From Labrenzia sp. THAF82 (GTDB lineage Bacteria; Pseudomonadota; Alphaproteobacteria; Rhizobiales; Stappiaceae): a DNA stretch of 64,000 nucleotides. Below, piece by piece: positions 44,677-52,522 of this stretch. The notes below the pieces were generated by a model. It saw nothing but the letters and a program-made list of their open reading frames with translations. It ran no database searches and was not told where the DNA came from. The DNA lies in assembly GCF_009363435.1 (NCBI RefSeq), contig NZ_CP045354.1, forward strand, positions 872,001-936,000, given 5' to 3'. The position numbers and the translations under genes are program-made. Within the stretch, counting starts at the first letter, position 1, and every line of letters begins with the position of its first letter.

Positions 44677-45152
44677 GTGGCGATTTGTGGCTCGAGAAAT
44701 TGTATCGTGGCCGGGAGTTTCACATCGTCCGAGAATACCGGAAAGCCTCTAAATTTTTCCCAAATATCTGGAATATATATGTAATTTCTTCCAATGGGTT
44801 GTCGCATCTTGTGTTTCAGGAAGACGCTGCTGAATTTGAACCCAGTTTTCTGATCCTGGACCAATCAGGCTTGTCCGATTTTTCCAACCTCCTTGATCGA
44901 ACAACTTTCTCAAACGCTGCCCTGGACTGGGACCAGCAGATCAGGGGAGTGGAAAGCGCGGTCTGCGGCGCTTTTTTTTCCCGAGTGCTCTGGGTCAGGA
45001 CACTGAACATGGATTGCCGCTTCAAAGACAACACTTGGGTTCTGCTCGTCCCCGGTCCTAAGCAGCTCGGAATACTAGGCCAGATCGCCCGGATAAGCAT
45101 GAAATACTTCAAGAATTGGGAGGCTGAAGTTGCCGAACGACAACATTCTTAA
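44673..45152 (+). CDS. Protein of unknown function in secretion operon
   Basis: A 159-residue soluble protein that I do not recognise. It has no signal peptide or membrane span, is rich in aromatic residues (YRGREFHIVREYRKASKFFP, NTWVLLVPGPKQLGILGQIA), and has two cysteines (AVCGAFF and NMDCRF). It may be a small alpha/beta domain. It is tied into the operon by an ATGA overlap with the Sel1 gene and a 23-base overlap with the PurC-like gene, so it is almost certainly made with them. A chaperone or immunity-type role for the exported protein is possible but unsupported. Confidence 0.7.
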   Translation: MSGDLWLEKLYRGREFHIVREYRKASKFFPNIWNIYVISSNGLSHLVFQEDAAEFEPSFLILDQSGLSDFSNLLDRTTFSNAALDWDQQIRGVESAVCGAFFSRVLWVRTLNMDCRFKDNTWVLLVPGPKQLGILGQIARISMKYFKNWEAEVAERQHS

Positions 45153-45885
45153 CGAGGATATCCGGATCTTCAAGAATTTGGCTGACGGACCGGTCGTTGA
45201 AGTCTCCGACATTGCCTTGACCTATCCGGCCTTGGAAATGAAAAGCATTCCGGGCAAGGCGGCATTGGCAAATACCATTTCGATTCACCTGCATGAGTTT
45301 GTGCGAGATCAGGGCATTGATACTCACTACGCGTCGCGTGCAGGAAAACAGGAACAGGCAGTTTACGAGACCGAACAGCTTCCGTTCGATCTTGTTGTTC
45401 GCAACCTTGCGGCAGGCGACCTGGTATCGGATTTTGGTTTGGAGCCCAATTATCGTTTTCCCGAACCGCTGCTGGAGTTCTTTGTTCGTCCTGACAGGCT
45501 CGGCAAGAAACCCACCCGTGTTTCGGTAAGTCATCTGACAGCATTTGATCTGATCGCACCTGAAGAAATCAATGTTATCAACGATATAGCGCTGAGATTG
45601 AACGATCTTCTGACCGGGGTCTTTTTCGGAATTGGCGTGCAGCTGGTCGATATGCGGATGGAGTTTGGTGCCCGTTTCGACGAAGAAGATGGCGACCCGA
45701 TTATCATGCTCGTCTCCGAGTTGAGCCCTGATGTCATGACGCTTCAGGACATCAGATCGGGTAAGGCTCTGGATTCAAGCCTTGCTTTTCACGGTGAAAG
45801 CACCGGGCTTGAGGGTTACAAGGAAATTGCACGCAGGTTTAAGCTGGATTCTGCTGCTGCCGCTCTTAGGCGACAAGTGAATTGA
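45130..45885 (+). CDS. Divergent SAICAR synthetase (PurC) paralogue
   Basis: A 251-residue protein that aligns along its length with PurC, the ATP-dependent ligase joining aspartate to CAIR in purine synthesis. Shared blocks: ALANTISIHLHEFVRDQGIDTHY, QLPFDLVVRNLAAGDLVSDFGLE, FPEPLLEFFVRPDRLGKKP, and FFGIGVQLVDMRMEFG. Key changes: the N-terminal YEGKAK nucleotide loop is not recognisable, AAGS is AAGD, and the SPDxxRxWD signature has become SPDVMTLQD, losing its Arg. These point to another substrate or lost activity, so it is not the housekeeping purC. The TTG start follows a GGGAGG site by 6 bases. Last gene of the operon. Confidence 0.75.
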   Translation: MPNDNILNEDIRIFKNLADGPVVEVSDIALTYPALEMKSIPGKAALANTISIHLHEFVRDQGIDTHYASRAGKQEQAVYETEQLPFDLVVRNLAAGDLVSDFGLEPNYRFPEPLLEFFVRPDRLGKKPTRVSVSHLTAFDLIAPEEINVINDIALRLNDLLTGVFFGIGVQLVDMRMEFGARFDEEDGDPIIMLVSELSPDVMTLQDIRSGKALDSSLAFHGESTGLEGYKEIARRFKLDSAAAALRRQVN

Positions 45886-46029
45886 CCGGAAAGAACATTC
45901 CGTTGGCACGTATGAGCTGACAGTCGGGCCAATAATCCTGACTTCACAGCTGATGACCACCCGTTGTCGCCTCTGCCGATCCGGATGCGAGATCCATCTA
46001 CAGATCGGAATGTCCTGGCAGACAATCCG

Positions 46030-46596
46030 TCAGGTGCCGGGAACCTTGCGTCCCGTTCTCATGACGGGGCCACCACTGACATGTTTGGGCCGCTCCACCT
46101 TTGGGCCACCGGCGGTCAGCGAACGGTCCGCATAGCGGCCGAGTGCGCGATGACGGTCATACATGACTATGGCACCAGCCATGGCAACGTTGATGCAGAA
46201 CTTGGTCGGTATCTTCACAATATGGTCACAGCGTTCGATCATATGCGGCGACAGCGATCCGCGTTCTGGTCCAAGGACATAAGCCGCCTGGAGGGGATGG
46301 CCGAAGCTGGGCAGATCGATGGAATCGTCGGTGAGTTCGATCCCGACCAGTTGGCATCCACGAGGCAGATCCATGGTGTCGACGCTGTCCCAATTGAATA
46401 CCGGCAGATGGCCAGGGCTCTTGGACGTATCAGACGGAGGCGCGCTGCGAAGTTTCTTGTCAGCATCGACTGTGAAGAAGAAGTTTGCACCAAACGCATG
46501 GGCAGAACGCATCAGCGTGCCGAGGTTCATTCGTTTCGAGAGGCCTTCTGCCCCGACTGCAAAATATCCGCGCATCCGTTTGTCCGCTGATTTCAA
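46030..46596 (-). CDS. TrmH/SpoU family RNA 2'-O-methyltransferase
   Basis: A 188-residue SPOUT-class methyltransferase for tRNA or rRNA. Motif 1 is at the N-terminus (LSKRMNLGTLMRSAHAFGAN), motif 2 is AAYVLGPERGSLS and motif 3 is KIPTKFCINVAMAGAIVMYD, forming the AdoMet-binding trefoil knot. A basic tail of about 40 residues follows motif 3. TTG at 46596 has a GAGG site at the right distance; ATG at 46575 is the alternative. The same 3' region recurs as a decayed fragment at 37359-37501. It converges with the PurC-like gene. Confidence 0.88.
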   Translation of the reverse strand: MKSADKRMRGYFAVGAEGLSKRMNLGTLMRSAHAFGANFFFTVDADKKLRSAPPSDTSKSPGHLPVFNWDSVDTMDLPRGCQLVGIELTDDSIDLPSFGHPLQAAYVLGPERGSLSPHMIERCDHIVKIPTKFCINVAMAGAIVMYDRHRALGRYADRSLTAGGPKVERPKHVSGGPVMRTGRKVPGT

Positions 46597-46750
46597 TTGG
46601 CAGCCTCATAGCGGAAATTCATCCGGCTTTGAAGGTGAGCTTTATCCAGAATGCCAATATCTGTTGACCGTGACGCTTGCTAGGGTAGCGGAACGTCAGG
46701 CAGGGGACGTCTTGCGCACGCTGCCGCTAACCCGGATGATTGAGGTTGTC

Positions 46751-47725
46751 GTGAAAGCCTGTCTTTGCAAGTCGTTTGGTCCACCGTCCAGTCTTGTTGT
46801 TGAGGACATCGCCGCGCCAGATGCAGAGCCCGGCGACGTTGTTGTGAGAGTTAAGGCATGCGCGCTGAATTTCTTCGACACGCTGATCATACAGGGAAAG
46901 TACCAGTACAAGCCGGAGATGCCGTTTTCGCCAAGTGCCGAATTCTCTGGAGTTGTTGAGCAGGTTGGCGAGAATGTGACCGCTTTCGCGCCCGGTGACC
47001 GCGTCATGGGGTACATGCGGTGGGGCGCGGCGCGGGAACTTGTAGCGGTTCCAGCGGAGGATCTCGTCAGTTTGCCGGATGAGATTCCATTTGAAACCGC
47101 TGCGGGTCTGATCGTGACATATGGCACAACGTTGCATGCCTATCGTGATCGCGCCAATCTCAAGCCTGGCGAAACCGTTGCAGTCCTGGGTGCATCCGGG
47201 GGTGTTGGACAGGCTGCCGTGGAAATTGCGTCGGTCATGGGGGCGAAAGTCATCGCTTGTGCGTCTTCGGAGGAAAAGTTGGCTTTTGCCAGAACGCTAG
47301 GCGCGGATCTGACCGTCGACTATTCCCGGCAACCACTCAAGGAAAGCCTCAAGGATCTGACTGGAGGAACGGGCGTTGACGTTGTCTATGATCCTGTTGG
47401 CGGAGACCTTTCAGAGCAGGCCCTTAGGGCAACGGCATGGGAAGGGCGCTTTTTGGTAATCGGATTCGCAGCCGGGGACATTCCAAGAATTCCGCTCAAC
47501 ATCGTCATGCTCAAGGGCTGCGACGTCATGGGTGTTTTTTGGGGAGCGGCAATCGACCGGGACCGGAAGGGTCATCGAAAAAACATGCAGCAGCTTCTCG
47601 CCTGGGTGCAGGAGGGCAAGTTGAAGCCGCATATTCACGGCACTTATCCGCTTGAGGACATTGGCGCAGCACTTGATGAAATCGCGGCGCGCCGTGTGCG
47701 CGGCAAGGTGATTGTCACGATGTGA
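46751..47725 (+). CDS. NADPH:quinone oxidoreductase family protein
   Basis: A 324-residue zinc-free MDR-superfamily enzyme that reduces quinones or enones with NADPH. N-terminal GroES-like fold: ALNFFDTLIIQGKYQYKPEMPF, then SAEFSGVVEQVGENVTAF. The Rossmann part carries LGASGGVGQAAVEIA, where AxxGxxG binds NADPH, and the family's GFAAGDIPRIPLNIVMLKGCDVMGVFWG block. No structural zinc cysteines. The GTG at 46751 has TGAGG 5 bases upstream; the frame is open much further back without support. Its 3' end overlaps the converging xth gene by 11 bases. Confidence 0.92.
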   Translation: MKACLCKSFGPPSSLVVEDIAAPDAEPGDVVVRVKACALNFFDTLIIQGKYQYKPEMPFSPSAEFSGVVEQVGENVTAFAPGDRVMGYMRWGAARELVAVPAEDLVSLPDEIPFETAAGLIVTYGTTLHAYRDRANLKPGETVAVLGASGGVGQAAVEIASVMGAKVIACASSEEKLAFARTLGADLTVDYSRQPLKESLKDLTGGTGVDVVYDPVGGDLSEQALRATAWEGRFLVIGFAAGDIPRIPLNIVMLKGCDVMGVFWGAAIDRDRKGHRKNMQQLLAWVQEGKLKPHIHGTYPLEDIGAALDEIAARRVRGKVIVTM

Positions 47726-48524
47726 ATTCGGCGATCACCGGCGCATGATCCGACGGCTTCTCCCAGCTGCGTGCGTCGCGCAGGACCGATGTGCCTTTAA
47801 TGTGCGGGACAAGCGGTTCCGAGACCCACACATGGTCAAGCCGGCGCCCCTTGTCCGCCTTTGACCAGTCTTTCGCGCGGTAGCTCCACCACGTGTAGAG
47901 CTTTTCTTCGAGCGGTGTGAATTGGCGCATGGCGTCGAGCCATCCCCCGGTTTCGCGCACTTTTTCAAAAAGTTCGGTTTCGATCGGCGTGTGGGAGACA
48001 ACTTTCAGAAGCTGCTTGTGCGACCAGACATCGTGTTCATAGGGAGCTACGTTCAGATCGCCAACCAGTACCGCTGGACGCGCTGTCTCGCCGCCCTGTA
48101 GCCACGACTGCATTTCAGTCATAAAATCAAGTTTGTGGCCGAATTTCGGGTTGATGTCCCGGTTCGGTTCATCACCACCTGCCGGAACATAAAAATTATG
48201 CACACGCATGGCAGAGCCATTAAAGGGGACATCCACGGCGACATGGCGGCTGTCGCCGACATTGCAGAAATCGCGCTTCTCGACATTGCTCAGCGGCCGC
48301 TTGGAGACCGTTGCCACGCCGTGGTAACCCTTCTGTCCGTTTATGGCCATGTGCTCGTAACCGGCCTTGCGGAAAGCATTTTCCGGAAAATTAGCGTCCG
48401 GACATTTGGTTTCCTGCAGACAAATCACATCGGGTGAAACTTCCTCAATCAGCTGTTCTACGATCGGCATACGAAGCCGGACGGAATTGATGTTCCAGGT
48501 GACGAGTTTCAGCCGTTCGCTCAT
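47715..48524 (-). CDS. xth: Exodeoxyribonuclease III
   Basis: An AP endonuclease and 3'-5' exonuclease of base excision repair. The 269-residue protein starts MSERLKLVTWNINSVRLR and shows the EEP-family active-site blocks: TWNINSVR, VICLQETKC (metal-binding Glu), HNFYVPAGGD, VLVGDLNVAP (Asp and Asn), GRRLDHVWVS and the final SDHAPVIAEF with the catalytic His. A longer frame to 48584 is not supported. It appears monocistronic. Confidence 0.95.
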   Translation of the reverse strand: MSERLKLVTWNINSVRLRMPIVEQLIEEVSPDVICLQETKCPDANFPENAFRKAGYEHMAINGQKGYHGVATVSKRPLSNVEKRDFCNVGDSRHVAVDVPFNGSAMRVHNFYVPAGGDEPNRDINPKFGHKLDFMTEMQSWLQGGETARPAVLVGDLNVAPYEHDVWSHKQLLKVVSHTPIETELFEKVRETGGWLDAMRQFTPLEEKLYTWWSYRAKDWSKADKGRRLDHVWVSEPLVPHIKGTSVLRDARSWEKPSDHAPVIAEFTS

Positions 48525-48640
48525 GGATTTCCTGCCAAAGATTAGAGGTCCGTCAAGACATAAGGATTCGGCGCGCAAGTGCAAACGAATTCAGGTTCCG
48601 AAGGACGCAGATTCGCGTCGGGGAAGGGGAGAGCCGGCAG

Positions 48641-49534
48641 CTACACAAGCTGACGCGTTCTGGTGAGAAAGCGGTCAATTTCGAGAAAAGCTTCAACTGT
48701 CTCGGGGAGCTCTGGCCACATTGGCCAGACGTGCCACATGTCCGGGTAGACCGACAACGAGGCACTAATGCCTTTCGCCTTGAGCCGCTCTGCCAGACGA
48801 ACGGAATCACTCAGCCAGAGCTCATGATCACCGGCGAGAAGCAAAACCGGTGGCAGACAGTGGAATTCTGCAAAGAGCGGAGAAATTACCGGGTCAGCCA
48901 GATCGATCCTGCCGATAAAGTGTTTTTGCCAGTCGATCAGGCTTTCAGGCGACAAGACCGGGTCTACGTCTGCTCTGCTTTGAAAGCTCTCGCCGGAAAG
49001 CGATGTGTCAAAGGCCCCTGACAGAGAAACGGCGGCATATGGCAGTGCCGTTCCTGTCTCATGCAGCCGGTGCAACGCAGAAAGAATCACGGTTGCACCG
49101 CTGCTGTCTCCGGCAAAGGCAATCCGGTCTGATTTGGCATCTTTGGCGATAAGATGAGAATAGACGGCCAGAAAGTCGTCTCGCGGGGCTGACGTGTGGT
49201 GTTCGGGCAATCGCCTGTAGCCGACCATCAGGACGGTTCGGTTCAGTGCAACAGCGATTTGCGAACAGAAAACCCGATGCGTTTCGATGGCTCCCGTTAC
49301 CAGTCCTCCACCATGGGCATAAAGAAGAATGTCGTCAGGCTGAGGATTGTCCGGCATCAGCCAAAGACATCTGGTGCCCGCGATCATCTCCGGTTTTTCC
49401 GAGCACCGTTCTGCAATAACGTCGTCACAAACCGCGTCTTCCCATTGGCGTCTTTCCTCGTCCAGTGAAAGCTGCGGCTGGACGGATGATCGGATCAGGC
49501 GGGCGCGAATTTTCTGGCTGACTGAACTGGCCAT
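48641..49534 (-). CDS. Alpha/beta hydrolase, hormone-sensitive-lipase (HSL) type
   Basis: A 297-residue esterase. The oxyanion-hole motif YAHGGGLVTG, the nucleophile elbow FAGDSSGATV (Ser), a DPVLSPESLIDW region, an acid in LLAGDHELWLSDS and the catalytic His in YPDMWHVWP mark the HSL family (family IV esterases). Such enzymes cut short acyl esters, and some act on polyhydroxyalkanoate or antibiotic esters. The natural substrate is unknown. The start is not well marked; no good ribosome site precedes the ATG. It reads toward xth. Confidence 0.88.
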   Translation of the reverse strand: MASSVSQKIRARLIRSSVQPQLSLDEERRQWEDAVCDDVIAERCSEKPEMIAGTRCLWLMPDNPQPDDILLYAHGGGLVTGAIETHRVFCSQIAVALNRTVLMVGYRRLPEHHTSAPRDDFLAVYSHLIAKDAKSDRIAFAGDSSGATVILSALHRLHETGTALPYAAVSLSGAFDTSLSGESFQSRADVDPVLSPESLIDWQKHFIGRIDLADPVISPLFAEFHCLPPVLLLAGDHELWLSDSVRLAERLKAKGISASLSVYPDMWHVWPMWPELPETVEAFLEIDRFLTRTRQLV

Positions 49535-49838
49535 TGGGTCTGTTGTCTCTCAATCGCACTGGGGGCAAGGCGAGAATCAAATTCAAAAATAACTCGTTGA
49601 AGCTTTGAGAAGCGCAACTCTTTGACAAAACCGGCACTCAAATGAGCCTGTGCACGGAAAAAGCGAGAAGGGGTCAATTCGGACTCTGAACTGCCGCAAT
49701 CTCCGCTTAATCGCGGTTCGGGTTGAAAGTTGATACGTGTTTGTGCGCAGAAATCGTGAATTCGTCTACACTCCGTTAGGAAATCCCGCGCATTTTGGGC
49801 AGTGATGGAAAGTCTTTCTTAACTTTGCCGAGGATGTT
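49535..49838. other. Intergenic region, no gene seen
   Basis: About 300 bases between the divergent esterase and lysozyme-like genes. It must hold both promoters. I see no strong dyad and no convincing short reading frame. Confidence 0.4.
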
Positions 49839-50573
49839 GTGCTGGCGCTCATCAAGTCCATTTGTTCTGTCTTTGGGTTCATTTTTCTAAGCTCTTGTGC
49901 AGCTTATGATTTCCCCGATCCAACGCCTGAAGACTATGCCGTCCACGGCATCGACATCTCCCGTTGGCAGGGTGATATCGATTGGGTGGCAGTGAAACAA
50001 TCCGGAAGAGCGGCCTTTGCCTGGATCAAGGCCACGGAGGGCGGGGATCATGTCGACCCACGCTTCGTGGATAACTGGATCGGGGCACGCAAGGCAGGCG
50101 TTCCGCGGGGAGCTTATCATTTCTATTATTTCTGCCGCCCGGTCGAAGAGCAGATCTCCTGGGTGAAAGAAATCGTTCCCGTCGACCCGCAGGCAATTCC
50201 ACTCGTTCTGGACATGGAATGGAATGCTCATTCCAAAACCTGTACCACTCGCCCCCCTCGTGAACAGATCGTGCGGGACATGAAAATCTTCCTCGACGAA
50301 ATGGAAAGACACTACGGCAAGCGGCCGGTTATCTATTCCTCGGTCGATTTTCACCGCGATCGTCTGGTCGGAGCGCTCAAGGGTGAGCAGTTCTGGTTGA
50401 GGTCCGTGGCCGACTATCCGAACAACATCTACGATCAACGCGATGACTGGTACTTTTGGCAATATACGGCGGAAGGCCGTGTCCAGGGAATCAAGGGTGA
50501 TGTTGACCGGAACGTATTCTTCGGGACCAGATCGCAATACCGCGCCTGGCTGCGGGGCGACTTGCGGCGCTAA
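49839..50573 (+). CDS. GH25 (Chalaropsis-type) lysozyme-like lipoprotein
   Basis: A 244-residue peptidoglycan N-acetylmuramidase-like protein. Its N-terminus is a lipoprotein signal (FGFIFLSSC, lipid on Cys20). The GH25 barrel follows: HGIDISRWQGDIDW (first catalytic Asp), FAWIKATEGGDHVDPRF, GAYHFYYFCRPVEEQI, PLVLDMEWN (the catalytic Asp-Glu pair), and WYFWQYTAEGRVQGIKGDVDRNVF at the end. It probably trims murein from the periplasm while anchored to a membrane. GTG start; monocistronic. Confidence 0.92.
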   Translation: MLALIKSICSVFGFIFLSSCAAYDFPDPTPEDYAVHGIDISRWQGDIDWVAVKQSGRAAFAWIKATEGGDHVDPRFVDNWIGARKAGVPRGAYHFYYFCRPVEEQISWVKEIVPVDPQAIPLVLDMEWNAHSKTCTTRPPREQIVRDMKIFLDEMERHYGKRPVIYSSVDFHRDRLVGALKGEQFWLRSVADYPNNIYDQRDDWYFWQYTAEGRVQGIKGDVDRNVFFGTRSQYRAWLRGDLRR

Positions 50574-50630
50574 ACGGTTCTCGGAAAGCTCGAATTTTCG
50601 AAGCTCTGGGTAGGAAACGCCAGTCCTGCA

Positions 50631-51122
50631 CTAGCGGATCTTGACCTGATGTGCCACGTCCTTGCCGTTGCTGACGGTCACCTGACTAAATCCGATCAGT
50701 TTGCAGAAATCGAAGAAATTCAATTCATGAGGCTGATCGGACAGGGCAAAGAGTTCCGTTGAGCGGGCTTTCGACGTAAGTGAAGCAAGCAGCGCTCTCA
50801 AGCGAAACAGCGTGTCGTATTGTCCGTTGCCGGATGCGACAATGATCAGCTTCTCAAGGTCCCCGCCTTTTGCAAACAGGTGATAGCCCGGGTGCCAGGA
50901 CTGTTTTTCCTGAAGGGTTGCGAGACCGACAACGAATGCGGCTCGCGACCGTTTGCTGGCGTCGGCGGCTGTTTTGATCTCTGAGATATAGACTTCCCGC
51001 GTTTGGGGTTCGGGATAGTAATACCCTGCATGCCCGTCAAATGCGTAACTTGCCGCAGACGCTGCTGCCAGAAATGCCACGCTTAATGTGATGGATCTGA
51101 ATATTCTGGATAACGCGCACAT
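50631..51122 (-). CDS. Secreted protein of unknown function
   Basis: A 163-residue protein with a signal peptide (RIFRSITLSVAFLAAASAAS then YAF) and a good GGAGGGG site. The mature part has an aromatic GYYYPEPQTREVYISEI opening, typical of a group of small alphaproteobacterial periplasmic proteins, and one late cysteine (FFDFCKLIGF). No catalytic motif. It is located among other envelope genes (lysozyme-like, SH3 and CAP proteins). Confidence 0.65.
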   Translation of the reverse strand: MCALSRIFRSITLSVAFLAAASAASYAFDGHAGYYYPEPQTREVYISEIKTAADASKRSRAAFVVGLATLQEKQSWHPGYHLFAKGGDLEKLIIVASGNGQYDTLFRLRALLASLTSKARSTELFALSDQPHELNFFDFCKLIGFSQVTVSNGKDVAHQVKIR

Positions 51123-51348
51123 AGCCCCTCCCCGCTTGTCCGGAAAGGGCGATTATGAAGCCGAAGCGTGCACTTTATGCAAGTAAACTCGATCGCGCCT
51201 GGGCGTTTAGGACCTGCGCCGGGCGGAAATTTCCCCGTCAAGCGGGCCGATACCAGCTTACGGATCTGTCATTTAGCCGCTACAGTTTCGCCACTTTGAG
51301 GGTGCAAAGCGATAAGGTGCCGTGGCGAACCTGTTGGAGCTGACGAGA

Positions 51349-51762
51349 ATGACATTGATCCGATTGCCGCTTGCAATCCTGGCGCTGTGCGCAATGGCCT
51401 GGCCTGCGGCCGCCCAATCCGGCGGACCGGCGATTGCCTATACAACGGCGAACCTGAACATGCGTGCCGGACCTGGAACCAACTATCCGGTCATTACCAC
51501 TGTGCCTTACGGCGGTGCGGTTACAGTGTTCGGGTGTACGGCGAATTTCAGCTGGTGTGATGCAGCATTTGCAAACACCAAGGGCTGGGTGTCCGGGCGC
51601 TATCTGAATTATGGCGGTGGAGGCAACTACTATGGTCGGCCGATCCCGAACGCAGGTGTTTACATCGGTGTGCCTCGGTACAATCGAAACTATCCGATTT
51701 ATCGTCGGCCTCCAGGCGTCGTGCGCCCATACCGGCCTTACTATCCGCCGCGCCGTTACTAA
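51349..51762 (+). CDS. Secreted bacterial SH3-domain protein
   Basis: A 137-residue protein. Residues 1-22 are a signal (RLPLAILALCAMAWPAAAQ). Residues about 28-86 form a bacterial SH3 domain (YTTANLNMRAGPGTNYPVIT, GGAVTVFGCTANFSWCDAAF, KGWVSGRYLNYGG) with one probable disulfide. The tail from 87 is Gly/Tyr/Pro/Arg-rich (PRYNRNYPIYRRPP, PYRPYYPPRRY), likely disordered and wall-associated. Such domains bind peptidoglycan peptides. ATG at 51349 chosen because the signal begins there; the earlier in-frame GTG is less fitting. Confidence 0.85.
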   Translation: MTLIRLPLAILALCAMAWPAAAQSGGPAIAYTTANLNMRAGPGTNYPVITTVPYGGAVTVFGCTANFSWCDAAFANTKGWVSGRYLNYGGGGNYYGRPIPNAGVYIGVPRYNRNYPIYRRPPGVVRPYRPYYPPRRY

Positions 51763-51797
51763 GGTCTTTTGAAAGCGTCAGATAATAGGGCGGTCCA

Positions 51798-52334
51798 TTA
51801 CTGGGCCGGCCTTGGACCTGCCATGACCAAGGACCAGAAAACCTTGTGCTTGGCATTGGCTGAATACGCGGTCGCAATGCCGAGACGCGTTGCGTCGCGT
51901 GTCAGGAGTACCTGATTGTGATTGGGAGATTCCCGCCAGCCGGAAAATGCTTCGGCAAAGGTCCGGTAGCCGGCGCTGACGTTTTCAGCCGCAGCGGTTT
52001 TGGGCTCTCCAATGCTGTTCATGCGCGTGGCAAGTTGCTGGTTTGCAGCCAACGACGCCTTGACTGATCCCGCTGCCGCCATTGCATCGGCCTGGCTTTG
52101 CGCAATGCCCGTCAGCTGGGCATCCGGTGTCACAGCCGGCAGGCCGTTGTTGATCCGATATTGAGATATCATCTGCGCCGCCGTTGCAGGGTCGACCTGT
52201 CCGTCGGTCTTCGCCAGATCCTGGTAAAATGGCGGCGTTTGCAGGCGTTCACCCATGCAGGCAGACACAATCATGAGAGTGAGGCCGGCTGCGGTCAGTT
52301 GCAGGACGGATCGGGCCTTGGGTAAATCAATCAC
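51798..52334 (-). CDS. CAP (SCP/PR1) domain lipoprotein
   Basis: A 178-residue protein with a lipoprotein signal (LQLTAAGLTLMIVSAC). The CAP domain is visible as MISQYRINNGLPAVTPDAQLTGIAQSQADAM, then AAENVSAGYRTFAEAFSGWRESPNHNQVLLT, and the closing KVFWSLVMAG strand. The first CAP histidine position is filled by other residues, so metal binding may be altered. Role in bacteria is poorly known; peptidoglycan or lipid binding has been suggested. GTG at 52334 is the chosen start; the frame reaches further upstream without support. Confidence 0.85.
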   Translation of the reverse strand: MIDLPKARSVLQLTAAGLTLMIVSACMGERLQTPPFYQDLAKTDGQVDPATAAQMISQYRINNGLPAVTPDAQLTGIAQSQADAMAAAGSVKASLAANQQLATRMNSIGEPKTAAAENVSAGYRTFAEAFSGWRESPNHNQVLLTRDATRLGIATAYSANAKHKVFWSLVMAGPRPAQ

Positions 52335-52445
52335 GAAATGATGCTCCAGACGCAAAAGGACAGCGATTCGCTTGCCATCGACAGGTGATGGAGCGAAACC
52401 CGAGCAGAATTGCGGCAGCAGCTTAAGGAGTTGCAAATTTCGTGC

Positions 52446-52475
52446 AAAAAAAGCCAGCCCGCTGAGCGGACTGGC
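52446..52475 (-). terminator. Rho-independent terminator after ccr
   Basis: On the minus strand the hairpin GCCAGTCCGCT / AGCGGGCTGGC (one mismatch in 11) is followed by seven T. It lies 48 bases after the ccr stop. Confidence 0.85.
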
Positions 52476-52522
52476 AAGGCTGCTTGAGGCTCTTAGTATG
52501 GCCTTCTGGGGAGCTCTTTGTG

